NCBI GenBank assembly: GCA_030549335.1
Contig: CM060198.1
Coordinates: forward strand, 49,007,353 to 49,071,352
DNA length: 64,000 nucleotides
Direction of reading: 5' to 3'
Source: Pontederia crassipes
Taxonomy: Eukaryota; Streptophyta; Magnoliopsida; Commelinales; Pontederiaceae
Positions 1-9,735 of the stretch are shown here, one piece after another (the first letter of the stretch is position 1; each line of letters starts with the position of its first letter). The position numbers were made by a program, and so were the translations under genes. The notes beneath the pieces are model-generated. The model had not been told where the DNA came from. It made no database searches and was given only the letters and a program-made list of their open reading frames with translations.

Positions 1-736
1 AATATTTATCAAGCTTTCTTGTATAGTGTGCAAGTATCTTTTCATCCACTTCTTCTTCACTTGACTCTTCACTTTCTTCTTCATTTGATGCCTTAAAAGC
101 AAGAGTCTTCTTGTTAGTCAAGCTTGTTTTCTCTTTATGATCATTCATGCTCATCTTGTAGGTTAGAAGTGAATATATAAGATCATCAAAATCTAGCTCA
201 TTTAGATCTCGCTTCTCTATCACAGTTCTTTTAGTGTGCTACTTTGGAGAGAGAGAGATCTAAGAAACATCCTTACAATTTGAGCATTAATTCTAGGCTC
301 ATCCAAGGAGGCTAAGCCATTAACAATATTATTAAATCTAACAATCATATCATTTATGCATTCATAATCAAACATTTTAAATGCGCCATAATGATGATTC
401 AAAGTATTTAATTTAGACTCTCTAACTTTATTAGCTCCCTCATGAGTAATAATCATTTTTTTCCAAATCTCATTTGAAGTAGAACAAGTAGAAATATGAT
501 TAAATTCAATAAAACCAAGAGCACAATACAAAATATTTTTTCCTTTCCAATCAAGATTAATAAAATATTTTTCTCATTTGGAGTAAACCATTTTCTATTA
601 CATTTCAAATATTCAGATCAATGGAACAAACATAATCTTGCATTCTAATTTTCCAATAGGCCAAATTCGAAGAATCAAAAGCCGGAGGACAAACGGTCAA
701 TTGACCTTCGTCGAGTAAAAAATTTCTTGATGCCAT
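1..736 (-). pseudogene. Copia gag (UBN2-type), partial, decayed
   Basis: N-terminal part of a Ty1/copia Gag read on the minus strand. The start at 736 (MASRNFLLDEGQLTVCPPAF) lies about 45 bases downstream of the primer-binding site, as expected. The body contains the UBN2-type stretch with NHISTCSTSNEIWKKM and DEPRINAQIVRMFLRSLS at about 220-531, followed in another frame by an acidic EESEESSEEEVDEK segment near 30-90 and the TRKLDKY motif at the left edge. The same acidic segment and TRKLDKY occur in the gag at 32032-33588, so the two elements belong to one family. A stop after the first 44 codons and a frameshift near 215-235 make it a pseudogene. Gag would assemble the virus-like particle in the cytoplasm. 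The rest of the element lies left of the window. Confidence 0.85.
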
Positions 737-779
737 AACTCTAGAAGATGGTTAAATCTTTAAAAGTAAGAGCAACCTT

Positions 780-791
780 GCTCTGATACCA
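780..791 (-). other. Primer-binding site, initiator Met tRNA
   Basis: The minus strand reads TGGTATCAGAGC, complementary to the 3' end of plant initiator Met tRNA, two bases inside the LTR end. It fixes the orientation of the copia element as minus and identifies 794-1945 as its 5' LTR. Confidence 0.9.
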
Positions 792-842
792 ATTGTTGGA
801 TCATGATCACAAGGCACCAAGAGGGGGTGGGGGGTGTGGGGC

Positions 843-870
843 GAGGGGGGGGGGGGGGGGGTGGGGTGGG
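843..870 (+). repeat. Poly-G/G-rich run in copia LTR
   Basis: A near-uninterrupted G run, flanked by further GTGGGG blocks, in the LTR just inside the conserved GGCACCAAGAGG. The two LTRs of the second copy have the same position with different run lengths (longer at 30059-30076, short and interrupted at 33743-33751). It is a simple-sequence tract and not coding. Confidence 0.8.
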
Positions 871-1476
871 GTGGGGGGTGAATTGGTGTTTTATCAAAAA
901 AATTGATTTCACAAAATACGTTGCAGAAGCTTCGTTAAATTTAAATCAATGCAATAACAATCAAATCACATGCATAATAAGGTAGGAAGGAGAGGGAGAG
1001 AGAAAGACAAACAGAAGGTCCATGGTAGTTTGTTGACGAGGTTCGGCATCACTGCTTTGACTTCTCAATCTCGAGACTGATGGAGATTCCACTAAATGCC
1101 TTTCTTACTTTTAAATGGGACAAGGAAGAAACCTTTTACAACACAATACATTTTCTCCACTTTCGGAGGTAAGGCGCATCTCTCCTCCTAGGAAGCTTTT
1201 ACCCTCTTCTCAAAAAGTAGACACACATCTTTTACAAAGGAGCACTCGTGATCTTTTCTATAGCCCGAGAGGTAAGATCAAACCTCTTCTACACATGAGC
1301 TCACACCCAAATCTCTAAGCAAATGTTTCTCTTTTTTACAATATCAAACTCACAGGAAGAGAAGAGAGAAAAAGGAGAAGATTCAACAATATGGCTCAAG
1401 ATCTTCAAGAAATAGTTTTCCTTTGTTGCTTGATGTTTCCCTTCAATACTTGATTGATTTTGCACCCCTTGTACCC

Positions 1477-1484
1477 CTTTTATA
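1477..1484 (-). promoter_or_regulatory. LTR TATA box
   Basis: TATAAAAG on the minus strand inside the 5' LTR. The equivalent TATAAAAG is found in the 5' LTR of the second copy at 34312-34319, while the 3' LTR of that copy has a changed version near 30634. This is the expected U3 promoter position, upstream of R, by analogy with other plant LTRs. Confidence 0.55.
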
Positions 1485-1945
1485 GTCTTTCAATAATATG
1501 ACCATTGCCCTTTTATTTGGCCAAAAGTAGCCGTTATAGGTCATTTTGCGTGCGGTCCGATCGACCGGTGCCTCTAGCCGGTCGACCAGTCCATGTTGTA
1601 ATTTCATTTCATAGATTTGCAAGTTCTCTGTTCAAATCGGTCGACCGATTCGCCAAACTGGCTGGTCGACCACTCTTCATTATTTTACACACAATATTTT
1701 GCACTAATATCGGAATGAGGTGATTTTTAATTTGTTGGAAAACTAAGAAGATTATCTACAAGTTTCATATTCACATGTTAGTTCAGATATGAGTGAAACA
1801 TATTCAAATATTAACTTCAAGTTCAGTGCATAAAATAATCCAACCGAATTGAATTTTTCTCGCATTTTAAATATATGATTCTGATTATTCGAGATTTGTA
1901 TAATCAAAATATAATTATATATAGCATAAAAACTTTATTCCAACA

Positions 1946-4900
1946 GTTTTATCATTTCTCGATATGGCAAAAGGACCTAACCAATCAATTCTATTTTGCA
2001 AAGGTAGAAGATAACTTTTCTAAGCCTTTCTCCCTTGGTTTAGACCTAATTTTCTTCAATTCGATGACTGATTTTTCAATAACAATCAAATAACATTACC
2101 AAGCTGATATGTAATATTAGCCATTCTCAGGGTCTTATTGCAAGGAAAGATAATCATATGTAAAGAGAAAGGAAAGAAAATTACATCTCAATAGATCAAA
2201 TGGTTAAAGCACCATAATTCATTAGTAGCAAAAATTAAGTCAGGTACAAAAAAGCAGAACAATTCTAGTAAGATAAAAATCCAACATATAAAATCATAGC
2301 AATTAATAATCATGTTACACAATCCATACATATTACAATGCACATGATTATCATCAGAACACTAATAATCTTTCATAGAGAAATTAATGAAAATAGTTCA
2401 AAAGGAAAAAGCAAAAATAACAACAACAATAGAGCAACTGATGACATGAATTTCTTACTCGTTATTGTTAAGGTAGAAGTATGATTTTTTTTATTTATGC
2501 TGCAATTAAATAACATAAAATCAACATTTTTAACATTTTACTTGCTATGTGAAATGCCCATGTCATCTTAACTCTTTTGCTAAAAACATAGATAAAATTT
2601 TCTAAATTTATAAACTTTTATTTTTCAGTAGGTACCCTCACGTTGCATGAGGATATTTGATAGCCGTTAAAAGAGTCCCTATGTGGTGGTACTTGACGCC
2701 AATGAGAAGGAGAGAGAACTAGCCGAGCTGAGAAGGGAGGCTGGAACTCTACTACATTGCTGTTGCCTTTTGCTACCTTTAGTCTGTCATTTTACTATTT
2801 TGCTTTCTGGATCTTTTTGCTGAACAATGTTTCGTGGTAGTTTGATGATGTTTTTTGCTGTGATCTCCATAGTTATGTATAACTAATTAGCCATCAAGGT
2901 TGGGGGATATTTCTTGATGGGATCTAACTCTTTGGTTATGTCACTTATGGATTGGATGCATATTTTCTTGATATACAATGCTTATTTTACTCGTTGGATT
3001 TCATCTTCTTTGTTGATAGTTGATTTTTCTCCATGCAGCAAACTCCTGAGAGGGAGCATATGTTGTCTTAGTATCCCAACAAGGAACTGAGAGGCTTAGC
3101 TGGTCACGCTAGAATAATCATTCGGCTGGTCACTCTAACTTGAGATAAATCGATAGGTGGAGCTCATGGAGGATGACTCAATCATAATCTGAATGCTTAA
3201 ATCCCCAGTTTCGAAGCGAGAATGGAGAAACTAGAATTCTTTAACATGAGAGTGATAGGAACCTATATTTGATGTTTTGATGATTTGTTTGCAATCTCCC
3301 ATCTCCCTTCTTCATGTCTAATTTCTCCTACTTCTACAATGAGACCCCTGAAAAGGGTATTTGTGAGACAGTTTAGCAATGAGCTGAGAGGTTAGCTAGT
3401 TGTATTAGGAAATCAGCCAATGAGATCGAGGAGACTGAGCTCAAGCCGAGAGGGGAGAGCTCAGGGGAGTAGTCCTATATGTGCTTGAATCTGCGGTCTC
3501 GAAGCGAGAGTGGAGAGGCTAGAGCAATCCTCAATGCGAGAGTACTAGGATTCATTTTCATGACTTGTTGATTTGTTTGCATCCAATTGAACTAAATTTC
3601 TTAGGCATAGCTAATTACTATTCATCCATAAAGAAAATTCCCTAGTCTTGATCTATGAAAAGCTAAAAAAATATACAAAACAAAAATCACAAAATTGTTA
3701 CATTCCTACAATATTGATTTAAGTAATCTTAGTTTACTTTTCTCACTATCAAATTCAGATTATCTTCTCTCATCATTATATAAGTCTAAAAATAAATACA
3801 ACTTCTCTCTTTGTGGTTCGACCCCAATTTGTGCATGACGACTATTCTATACTTGCAAACTGAGAAGTGTAGTTGGGATTATAAATTTAAAACATGTTTA
3901 CATTTCTGCAAAAGCATATCCGATCTTCACATATCCACATCTAGCGTGTGAATCCTATTTTCCATACCTGCACAAATTTCTCACAAAAACAACTTCCCCT
4001 CTAGCTTCAGCTCTCCTCTACAAAAGTGGGTTGTCTCCTCTTCAAAAATAGCCTCCCCTATCAAAAGCATATTTTCCCCATTTATAGTCCTCTTCCTTTT
4101 GCATTCTATCGCTTTATCTTTGCCACATGTCCATGTGTACATTGGTTTTTTTTTTGTAGAGGCTAGTATAATTCTCCGTCAAGTGCCAGCCTATCTAGTT
4201 TGTCTTTTTCCTGAGGCATTAGAAACCTCCATTCGAATTTCCTTTTGTAAAACATCTGCTAGATGCCCTCACATGAATAAAAACTTGACCGAGTGCGGTT
4301 ATTTCTTGGAACACGAGGTTTGGTAAGTTCATCTTGATGCTATCAAATTTTACGATAAAAGTTGAGATAACATATATGGACTTTATAAGAATGGGTAAAA
4401 TTTTATAAGTATGAATTTTGTAACATAACACTACAATCAAGGATCAAAATAATTATGCTTCTACCATAGAAAAAATAAGTAAGAAATAAGGAAAGATATA
4501 ACATTTACAATAGCCACAAAAGGAGAGAGTCAGCCACAGCAAGAAGAACTCCTTGTATATAATTACCTAAGAATTATTTAGTCATTTTTAAATTAATTAA
4601 GTATACTTGATATTATATCACTAAATTAACAAATCTAAGAAATATTTTTATTCCTCTAAGCAGGTCTGTACTAACTTTTAATGCATTTTCTTATTCCTAA
4701 GGATCCTCTTTCAAATATTTCTATACACCACTTTTTACTTTCTCCCTCTTCTTTCTCTTTTTTCTTTTTTTAATATCAATACCAAGACTCCCCGAACTTA
4801 GAATAAGACATAGTCATTTGGATGAAAATATCCTCATTAGCATCATATTCTATGAGACAAGCTATTTTGCAATTTCAATACTTTTTTGAAAAAATATGCT

Positions 4901-5250
4901 TGCGGCCCATACATATAGCTAGTAGTCATACATATTCCATTCAATAGAATCCTTTCAATTTTAAAAAATAGATATTTTATTCTGCATAGTTAATCTTATC
5001 TAAGAGAGGGGTTGACTTATTCGATTGTAAATCTGATAAGGGCTCATGGCTGTCATAATAGTGGATCCTTAGTGCTAAATGATATTTTATACCTGTAATT
5101 GTCACTTTCTTAACTTAGGGTAATTAGCAATTGAAATATTTCAAGTTCATAAATGCATTGGACGAATCATTCATATGTCATCCTACATCCGAGATTAACT
5201 TCTCCTAGTGCTTTATAACTAATGCATGACAATGCTGCATAACTCAAATA
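1946..5250. other. Unassigned AT-rich DNA with old repeat relics
   Basis: No gene is recognisable in these 3.3 kb. A short open stretch at about 2640-2770 (VVLDANEKERELAELRREAG on the plus strand) looks like the coiled-coil end of some coding sequence but I cannot place it. At about 3790-3870 there is CTCTTTGTGGTTCGACCCC followed by TACTTGCAAACTGAGAAG, a wording often seen near the 3' ends of gypsy LTRs. A minus-strand TATAAATGGGG lies near 4076-4090. These could be remnants of LTRs but boundaries are not visible. Confidence 0.4.
3005..3582. repeat. Degenerate tandem repeat, two units of about 288 bp
   Basis: Two diverged head-to-tail copies. Shared landmarks are CTCCTGAGAGGGAG/CCCCTGAAAAGGGT, GAGCTCA in the middle, TCGAAGCGAGA(A/G)TGGAGA, ATGAGAGT/GCGAGAGT and the closing GATTTGTTTGC (3282-3292 and 3570-3580). 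No coding frame is conserved between them. The family is unknown to me. Confidence 0.65.
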
Positions 5251-5856
5251 AGGTAATGAATTGAGTTAATGATGTCAATGAGGGTGGCATGTTACCGATT
5301 GGCTAGAATTTTGGCCGCACAATATAAGGCATTACATAGTGAGATGGGCCGATAATTCCTAATGTCTCTCGAGTGCATGGTTTTAGGGATGAAGATGATT
5401 GATGTATGGCACCTCTAAGTAGGCAGGGAGGCGGAACCAACGAATGTCATGATCTCCTAAGTTATCCGAGGGCCTATTATTTCCCAGTTATTTTGTAGAA
5501 CTCTCATGGGGAATCCATCTGACCCCGACACCTTGCTGAGTGGCATGGATCGATGGCAATCCTTAAACTCCTCAGGGGTGATTGACCTAAGTAGAGGTGT
5601 TTTGGAGACCAAAATGTGGTCGCCAAGCACGGGCAGGTGTTGGGGGTACTAGGTGGCTGCCGGAGGGTCCTATAATGCCCAACAAAAAAGTCTTGAATGC
5701 ATTCCTCATGAGTAGTTTTTATTCCATCCACATGTATTATGGAGCCGATGGTATGCTTACGGTGTCGCATCATGGTACTAACGCGAAAAAGGTGCATATT
5801 TTTGTCCTCTTGTCTTCAATTTACTCTAGACTTACTTCACCATTTGATTGTGATTT
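5250..5856 (-). pseudogene. LINE-2 ORF2 fragment: start of reverse transcriptase
   Basis: Minus-strand relic of a plant L1-type LINE. In order it shows MMRHRKHTIGSIIHVDG, an FFVGHY motif, then after a frameshift SDGFPMRVLQNNWEIIG, SIIFIPKT and IRNYRPISLCNALY, the last being the conserved RT block just before the catalytic motifs. It stops being recognisable left of about 5250. The upstream part of the same LINE (linker, endonuclease, ORF1) lies at 36213-39006 on the same strand. The reading frame and homology pass from 36213 directly to 5856 if the CACTA-2 element is removed. Several stops and at least one frameshift are present. The enzyme would have copied LINE RNA at a nicked target. Confidence 0.85.
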
Positions 5857-6420
5857 CACTATAAGAAAATTTTTGAATGGAGACTCCGAAAGGCAACGTA
5901 TATCGTGGCTGAAACAAATAGCCACACTTTAGTGTCGATACTGTGCCACAAAGATGAGATGCCAACGTTCGACAACTAATAGCACCACCATGGTACCAAT
6001 ACAAATGACGACGCTACTAGCGTCAGAGGGTCACACTAACGAGGAATATGATGATGTTATAAGTCGTGTTGTGAAGAGGTGCTTAGCATCACAATTTCGA
6101 CGCGGAGCTGAATCAGTCGATGCCATTTTGAAGCCAACGTGACACTAATTGTTGACATTAATATGACACCAACACTATCCCTACTGCAGTTTCCTTGCTG
6201 TCACCTGTGGCGTTACGTTGACAACAATGCATCATAAATTGTGACACTATTTAGACGCCACAATGGCGCTAAGTTGTGATGATACATCGGCGCTATTGTG
6301 GCATCAACTTCATATTATACCCAACAGATATGTCGTCACTAATGTGACTCTAAAGCGATGCTAATATTTTGCGACACTAATGAGGTGGTATTGTGACATT
6401 ATTTACGATATATTTTGTCC
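5857..6420. repeat. Left subterminal repeat region of CACTA-2
   Basis: Just inside the terminus are many short direct and inverted variants of GACACTAA, GCGATGCTAA, GGCGCTAAG and TGACGCCA. This array is much richer in CpG than the flanks. In En/Spm such subterminal motifs bind the TnpA protein, which pairs the ends. The matching array at the right end is at about 35755-36209. Confidence 0.75.
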
Positions 6421-6659
6421 CCAATACACCTCTATTTTTCCCTTCCCTCCTCATACAATTTATAATGCTATATAATGTATTCTACACATTCATCACAATA
6501 GAAAGTAACATCTCAGCATCCATAACAATAGAAAGTAAATAGTAGTGCATAGAAAAAAAACTAATAACATCACAAAAAATGTTAATTAACATAACAAACT
6601 ATTATCACTACAATAGTTATTAAAATGTTACCTAAATTTCTATCCTAGATTATTATTGT

Positions 6660-6945
6660 CATCAATGTGATTCCAAACATTAAACGACAATGTACTCAGT
6701 CGTTAGTGTCATGGGGTCTGGGTTTGCGGCTGGATGATGCTCGAAATAGTCTACAATATCAGAGCCAGTTACTAAGAAAGCTGCTTCGAAATAAGTCCCT
6801 TGATGTTGTCCAATGTCTGCTCAGGTGTGGCGGATTAACTTGTAGTAGATGGACCATCTACATATCCTCCTATCCTTTTAAAAACCTAAGCGATTATTCC
6901 TATGCCCCTCAAGTATTCTCCTCATGTCATGCCGGTCACCTCCGT
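6660..6945 (-). pseudogene. CACTA-2 tnpA-like gene, last exon remnant
   Basis: The minus strand shows GEYLRG, GGYVDGPST and then QTLDNIKGLISKQLS, colinear with GEYLRG, GGYTSGPST and LLQTIQGLIS in the last exon of the CACTA-1 tnpA-like gene (25545-25830). The segment is the Pro/Gln-rich C-terminus of a plant En/Spm tnpA-like (transposase_24 type) protein. Stops break the frame. The other exons of the same gene are at 26650-27190, on the far side of the CACTA-1 insertion. Confidence 0.75.
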
Positions 6946-7065
6946 GTAAATTATAAGACCATATAAAGTGCTATATAATATTAAACATATGAATATTTTT
7001 TAGATATGATACTTGGTGGTTGAGTAATAGGATCATCTCTATACTTATCGACAATCTTTTCATTG

Positions 7066-8740
7066 CACTACAAGAAAACTGGCGATTAGCGATGCAAAAT
7101 AGTATCTTGAAACATGGTGACGCCATTATGGTGTCCCAGTTGAGTCCCAAGCGAGAGACGCTACTTGCCTCTCAATAGCGTCCCGTTAGCATTTTCTTCG
7201 CATTTCCAGAAATAGGCGCTAACGAAAGCGCCATAGCGATGCCAAGTAGTCGCTATTATTGCGCGCCATGAAGTGAAAGTGCGCGGGAGAACCTAGCGTT
7301 GTTCTCATGTCGAAAGCTTTCAGCGTGACCCTAGGGTCGCACCTTCTGAGACGCTGTGTAGACGCTAGATGGCGTCACAAATAAGACGAAGCTATGTAGA
7401 CGTCAATATGTTACTTACATCCCATACCTATGTATGTTAACTAAGAAATATATAACTATATATAGGCTATCTATATTTATATCGTCATATGTTATCTATT
7501 TTGACGCAACCCTAGATATTATCTGTACTATACTTTAATCAATAAATAAATTAAATATTGTATATGTACCTTCAACATATATATGATTCCTACGTGATAT
7601 ATGTCTACATCATAGGAGTGTTCCTAAATATATAATTTGTTACCTATATTATATATGTTATTTATCCATACAATATATATCATATCTTAATTATACATAT
7701 ATTATTTTTATATTCTTAATCATGAAATTATGATGGTTGAATTAAGAGACATGATTTAGTACAAATGATCCCAATTTAGTGTCTCCTTGAAGGCCCAATA
7801 GCGTCTACCTAGCGCCACACTAGATCCGCAATCCTAGTCGATGATAGGGAGACACTATTGGCATCTCTCTGTGTCTCCGCGCTGAGACGCTAAATCAGAT
7901 GAGACGCTAAGTAGACGCTAGTGTGTCACTAATATATTTTAGTGACTCAATAGCGTCTGTATTGCGCCGCCGTAGCTGACTTTTTATCACACCCACTTAA
8001 TCGGGCACATATTATTATCACTTGATCTCGCACATATAAACATACGCATACATATATATACTTGAAATATGTATACATATACACATTATCTATAGACATA
8101 TACATACATGTATATACTTATAAACATATTGTTGTGACTTAATCTCTCACACATAGACATATACATACACATATATTAGATATATATATATACACACACA
8201 CACAATTTTGTTATGTACACATATACATATAGACTTATAATTTTATATACATACATGAATAATTATATATGCATTCCATAATTTTTATATTATGGGAAGG
8301 ATACAAAATAATTGGAACGGGGCACAATGAGATGAGATGCTATCTTGATAAAAAAATACATACATATAATAGAAAATTAGAATATATAAAAGCATTTAGC
8401 GTTGCCCTGGCATCTCCAAATTGAGACGCTAAGTTGGCGGAGATGCTATGACGATGCTATTGTGTCATTAGATTGTCTTAACGATGCATTAGCTTCTTTA
8501 TAGCACCACATTAACTGACTTTTTATTATCCTCACTTAATCGGGCACATATTAACATATAAATTGACATATATAAATCGTTCACATATACATATTATTAT
8601 CACTTAATCTCGCACATATAATCTTAAATTAGGAAGAAAATTCGATATAGAGTCACTACAGCCCCAAAATATTGTCTCGACTCTGGCGCCGCCGTAGCGG
8701 CTAAGTAGCATTGCGTTGTTTGAGGCGCTAAATACTTAAC
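7066..8740. repeat. Left subterminal repeats of CACTA-1 with AT-rich microsatellite interior
   Basis: More than ten copies of the motif AGACGCTA or its complement TAGCGTCT occur in clusters at 7078-7390, 7795-7975, 8395-8520 and 8690-8735, for example three within 7880-7920. Between the clusters (7430-7790, 8000-8390) lie TATA/CATA-rich microsatellite-like stretches with no coding signal. The motif set is repeated at the right end (26100-26573). This is the presumed binding array for the element's own TnpA-like protein. Confidence 0.8.
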
Positions 8741-8779
8741 TTAAATCCTTAACCCCTCTTTTGCATTTTCACTTTTTAC

Positions 8780-9510
8780 TATTACTGCTCACCGATATTC
8801 ACCGTGACCGACGATATCGACGCCCAACGCCCTTCGCTCCGATGCCTGACGGTCGATGCCCGTTGCTCCGACGCCCGACCCCGCCCTCGTCGAAGTCACC
8901 ATCTCTGCCCGCTGCTCCGACGCCCGACGCCTGACCTCGCCCTCGTCGAAGTCGCCATCTCCGTCCGCTACTCCGACGCCCGATGCCCGACTCTGCCCTC
9001 GCCATCTCCGCCCGCTACTCCGACGCTCGATGCCCGCCCGCTGCTCCACCTCCTCCGCCACCGTCTGCCTCTGCCTCCTCCGTCGCCATTTGCCTCTGTC
9101 GCCCATCCACCTCCTCTGCCACCATCCGCCTCCGCCGCCCTCCGCCAATCGTCTGTGCTCCTCCGCGGGCCGCCCTCCGCCTCCCTCCACCTCCTCCGCC
9201 TCCTCCGTCGCCCTATGCCTCCTCTGCCTCCTCCGTCGCCATTCGCCTCCGCCTCCTCCGCCCTACGCCTCCTTCGCCCGCCCACTGTGCTCCTCCGCCG
9301 CCATCTGCCACCGCCGCCCTCTGCCTCCTCCACCACCATTCCGCCTCCTCCATCGCCATCCGCCTCCGCCGCCCTCCGCCTCCTCCGCCCTCCGCCTCCT
9401 TCACCCGCCCACTGTGCTCCTCTCTCAGGTGCCGGCCTGTCACCTGCCGCCTTCCTCCACCGCTTACCTTCCTCCGTCGCCCGCCGCCATCCTTCTCCGG
9501 TTAAGAAGGT
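8780..9510. repeat. GC-rich low-complexity block (CCTCCGCC/GACGCC units)
   Basis: About 730 bases made of CTCCGACGCCC-type and then CCTCCGCC-type repeats, densely CpG-bearing, in an otherwise AT-rich window. Every frame on both strands is open and yields Pro/Ser/Ala or Arg/Gly/Glu low-complexity peptides, which argues that none is a real gene. It lies between the left subterminal array and the tnpD start. That is where En/Spm has its GC-rich downstream control region, so a regulatory 5' leader is a reasonable inference. Confidence 0.7.
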
Positions 9511-9524
9511 ACGAGCCGCCACCA

Positions 9525-9735
9525 TCCATGTTAAGTTAATTACTAATGCATGTTAAGTTAATTACTATTTAATTTCTTGAACTAGTGCATGTTAAGTTAA
9601 TTACTAGTGCATGTTAAGTTAGTTACTAATTAATTACTAGTGCATGTTAAGTTAATTACTTGAAACTAATGCATGTTTAGTTAACTTGAAACTAATATAA
9701 GGACTAGTTAATTTGCTATTTTTTAATCTAATATC
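9525..9735. repeat. Minisatellite, about 25-bp units
   Basis: Irregular tandem copies of GCATGTTAAGTTAATTACTA with spacers such as GTGC and TTGAAACTAA, directly after the GC-rich block. At least six copies of TTAAGTTAATTACT or close variants are visible. The 280 bases from here to the tnpD start hold nothing else recognisable. Confidence 0.75.

Larger units (their letters stand above)
794..1945 (-). repeat. 5' LTR of copia (Sirevirus-like) element 1
   Basis: An 1152-bp LTR bounded by TGTTGG and CCAACA. Its inner part (GGCACCAAGAGG, then a poly-G run, then GTGAATTGGTGTT) and its outer part (CAAAATATAATT.. then CCAACA) match the LTRs at 30034-31271 and 33718-34964. A minus-strand TATAAAAG box lies at 1477-1484. 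A cluster of GGTCGACC-type palindromes lies at about 1555-1680. The internal region extends left out of the window. The 5-bp target duplication cannot be tested because the other end is missing. Confidence 0.85.

Noticed and set aside
803-985. Gly-rich 60-codon frame
   Set aside because: Product of the poly-G tract in the copia LTR.
3810-3835. GGTTCGACCCC as a tRNA gene B box
   Set aside because: No cloverleaf or A box around it, and the wording is common in LTR U5 regions.
8804-9556. Open frames of 130-250 codons on both strands, Pro/Ser-rich or Arg/Gly-rich
   Set aside because: All six frames are open because the DNA is CCTCCGCC/GACGCC repeat with few stop triplets. No domain, and overlapping frames on both strands.
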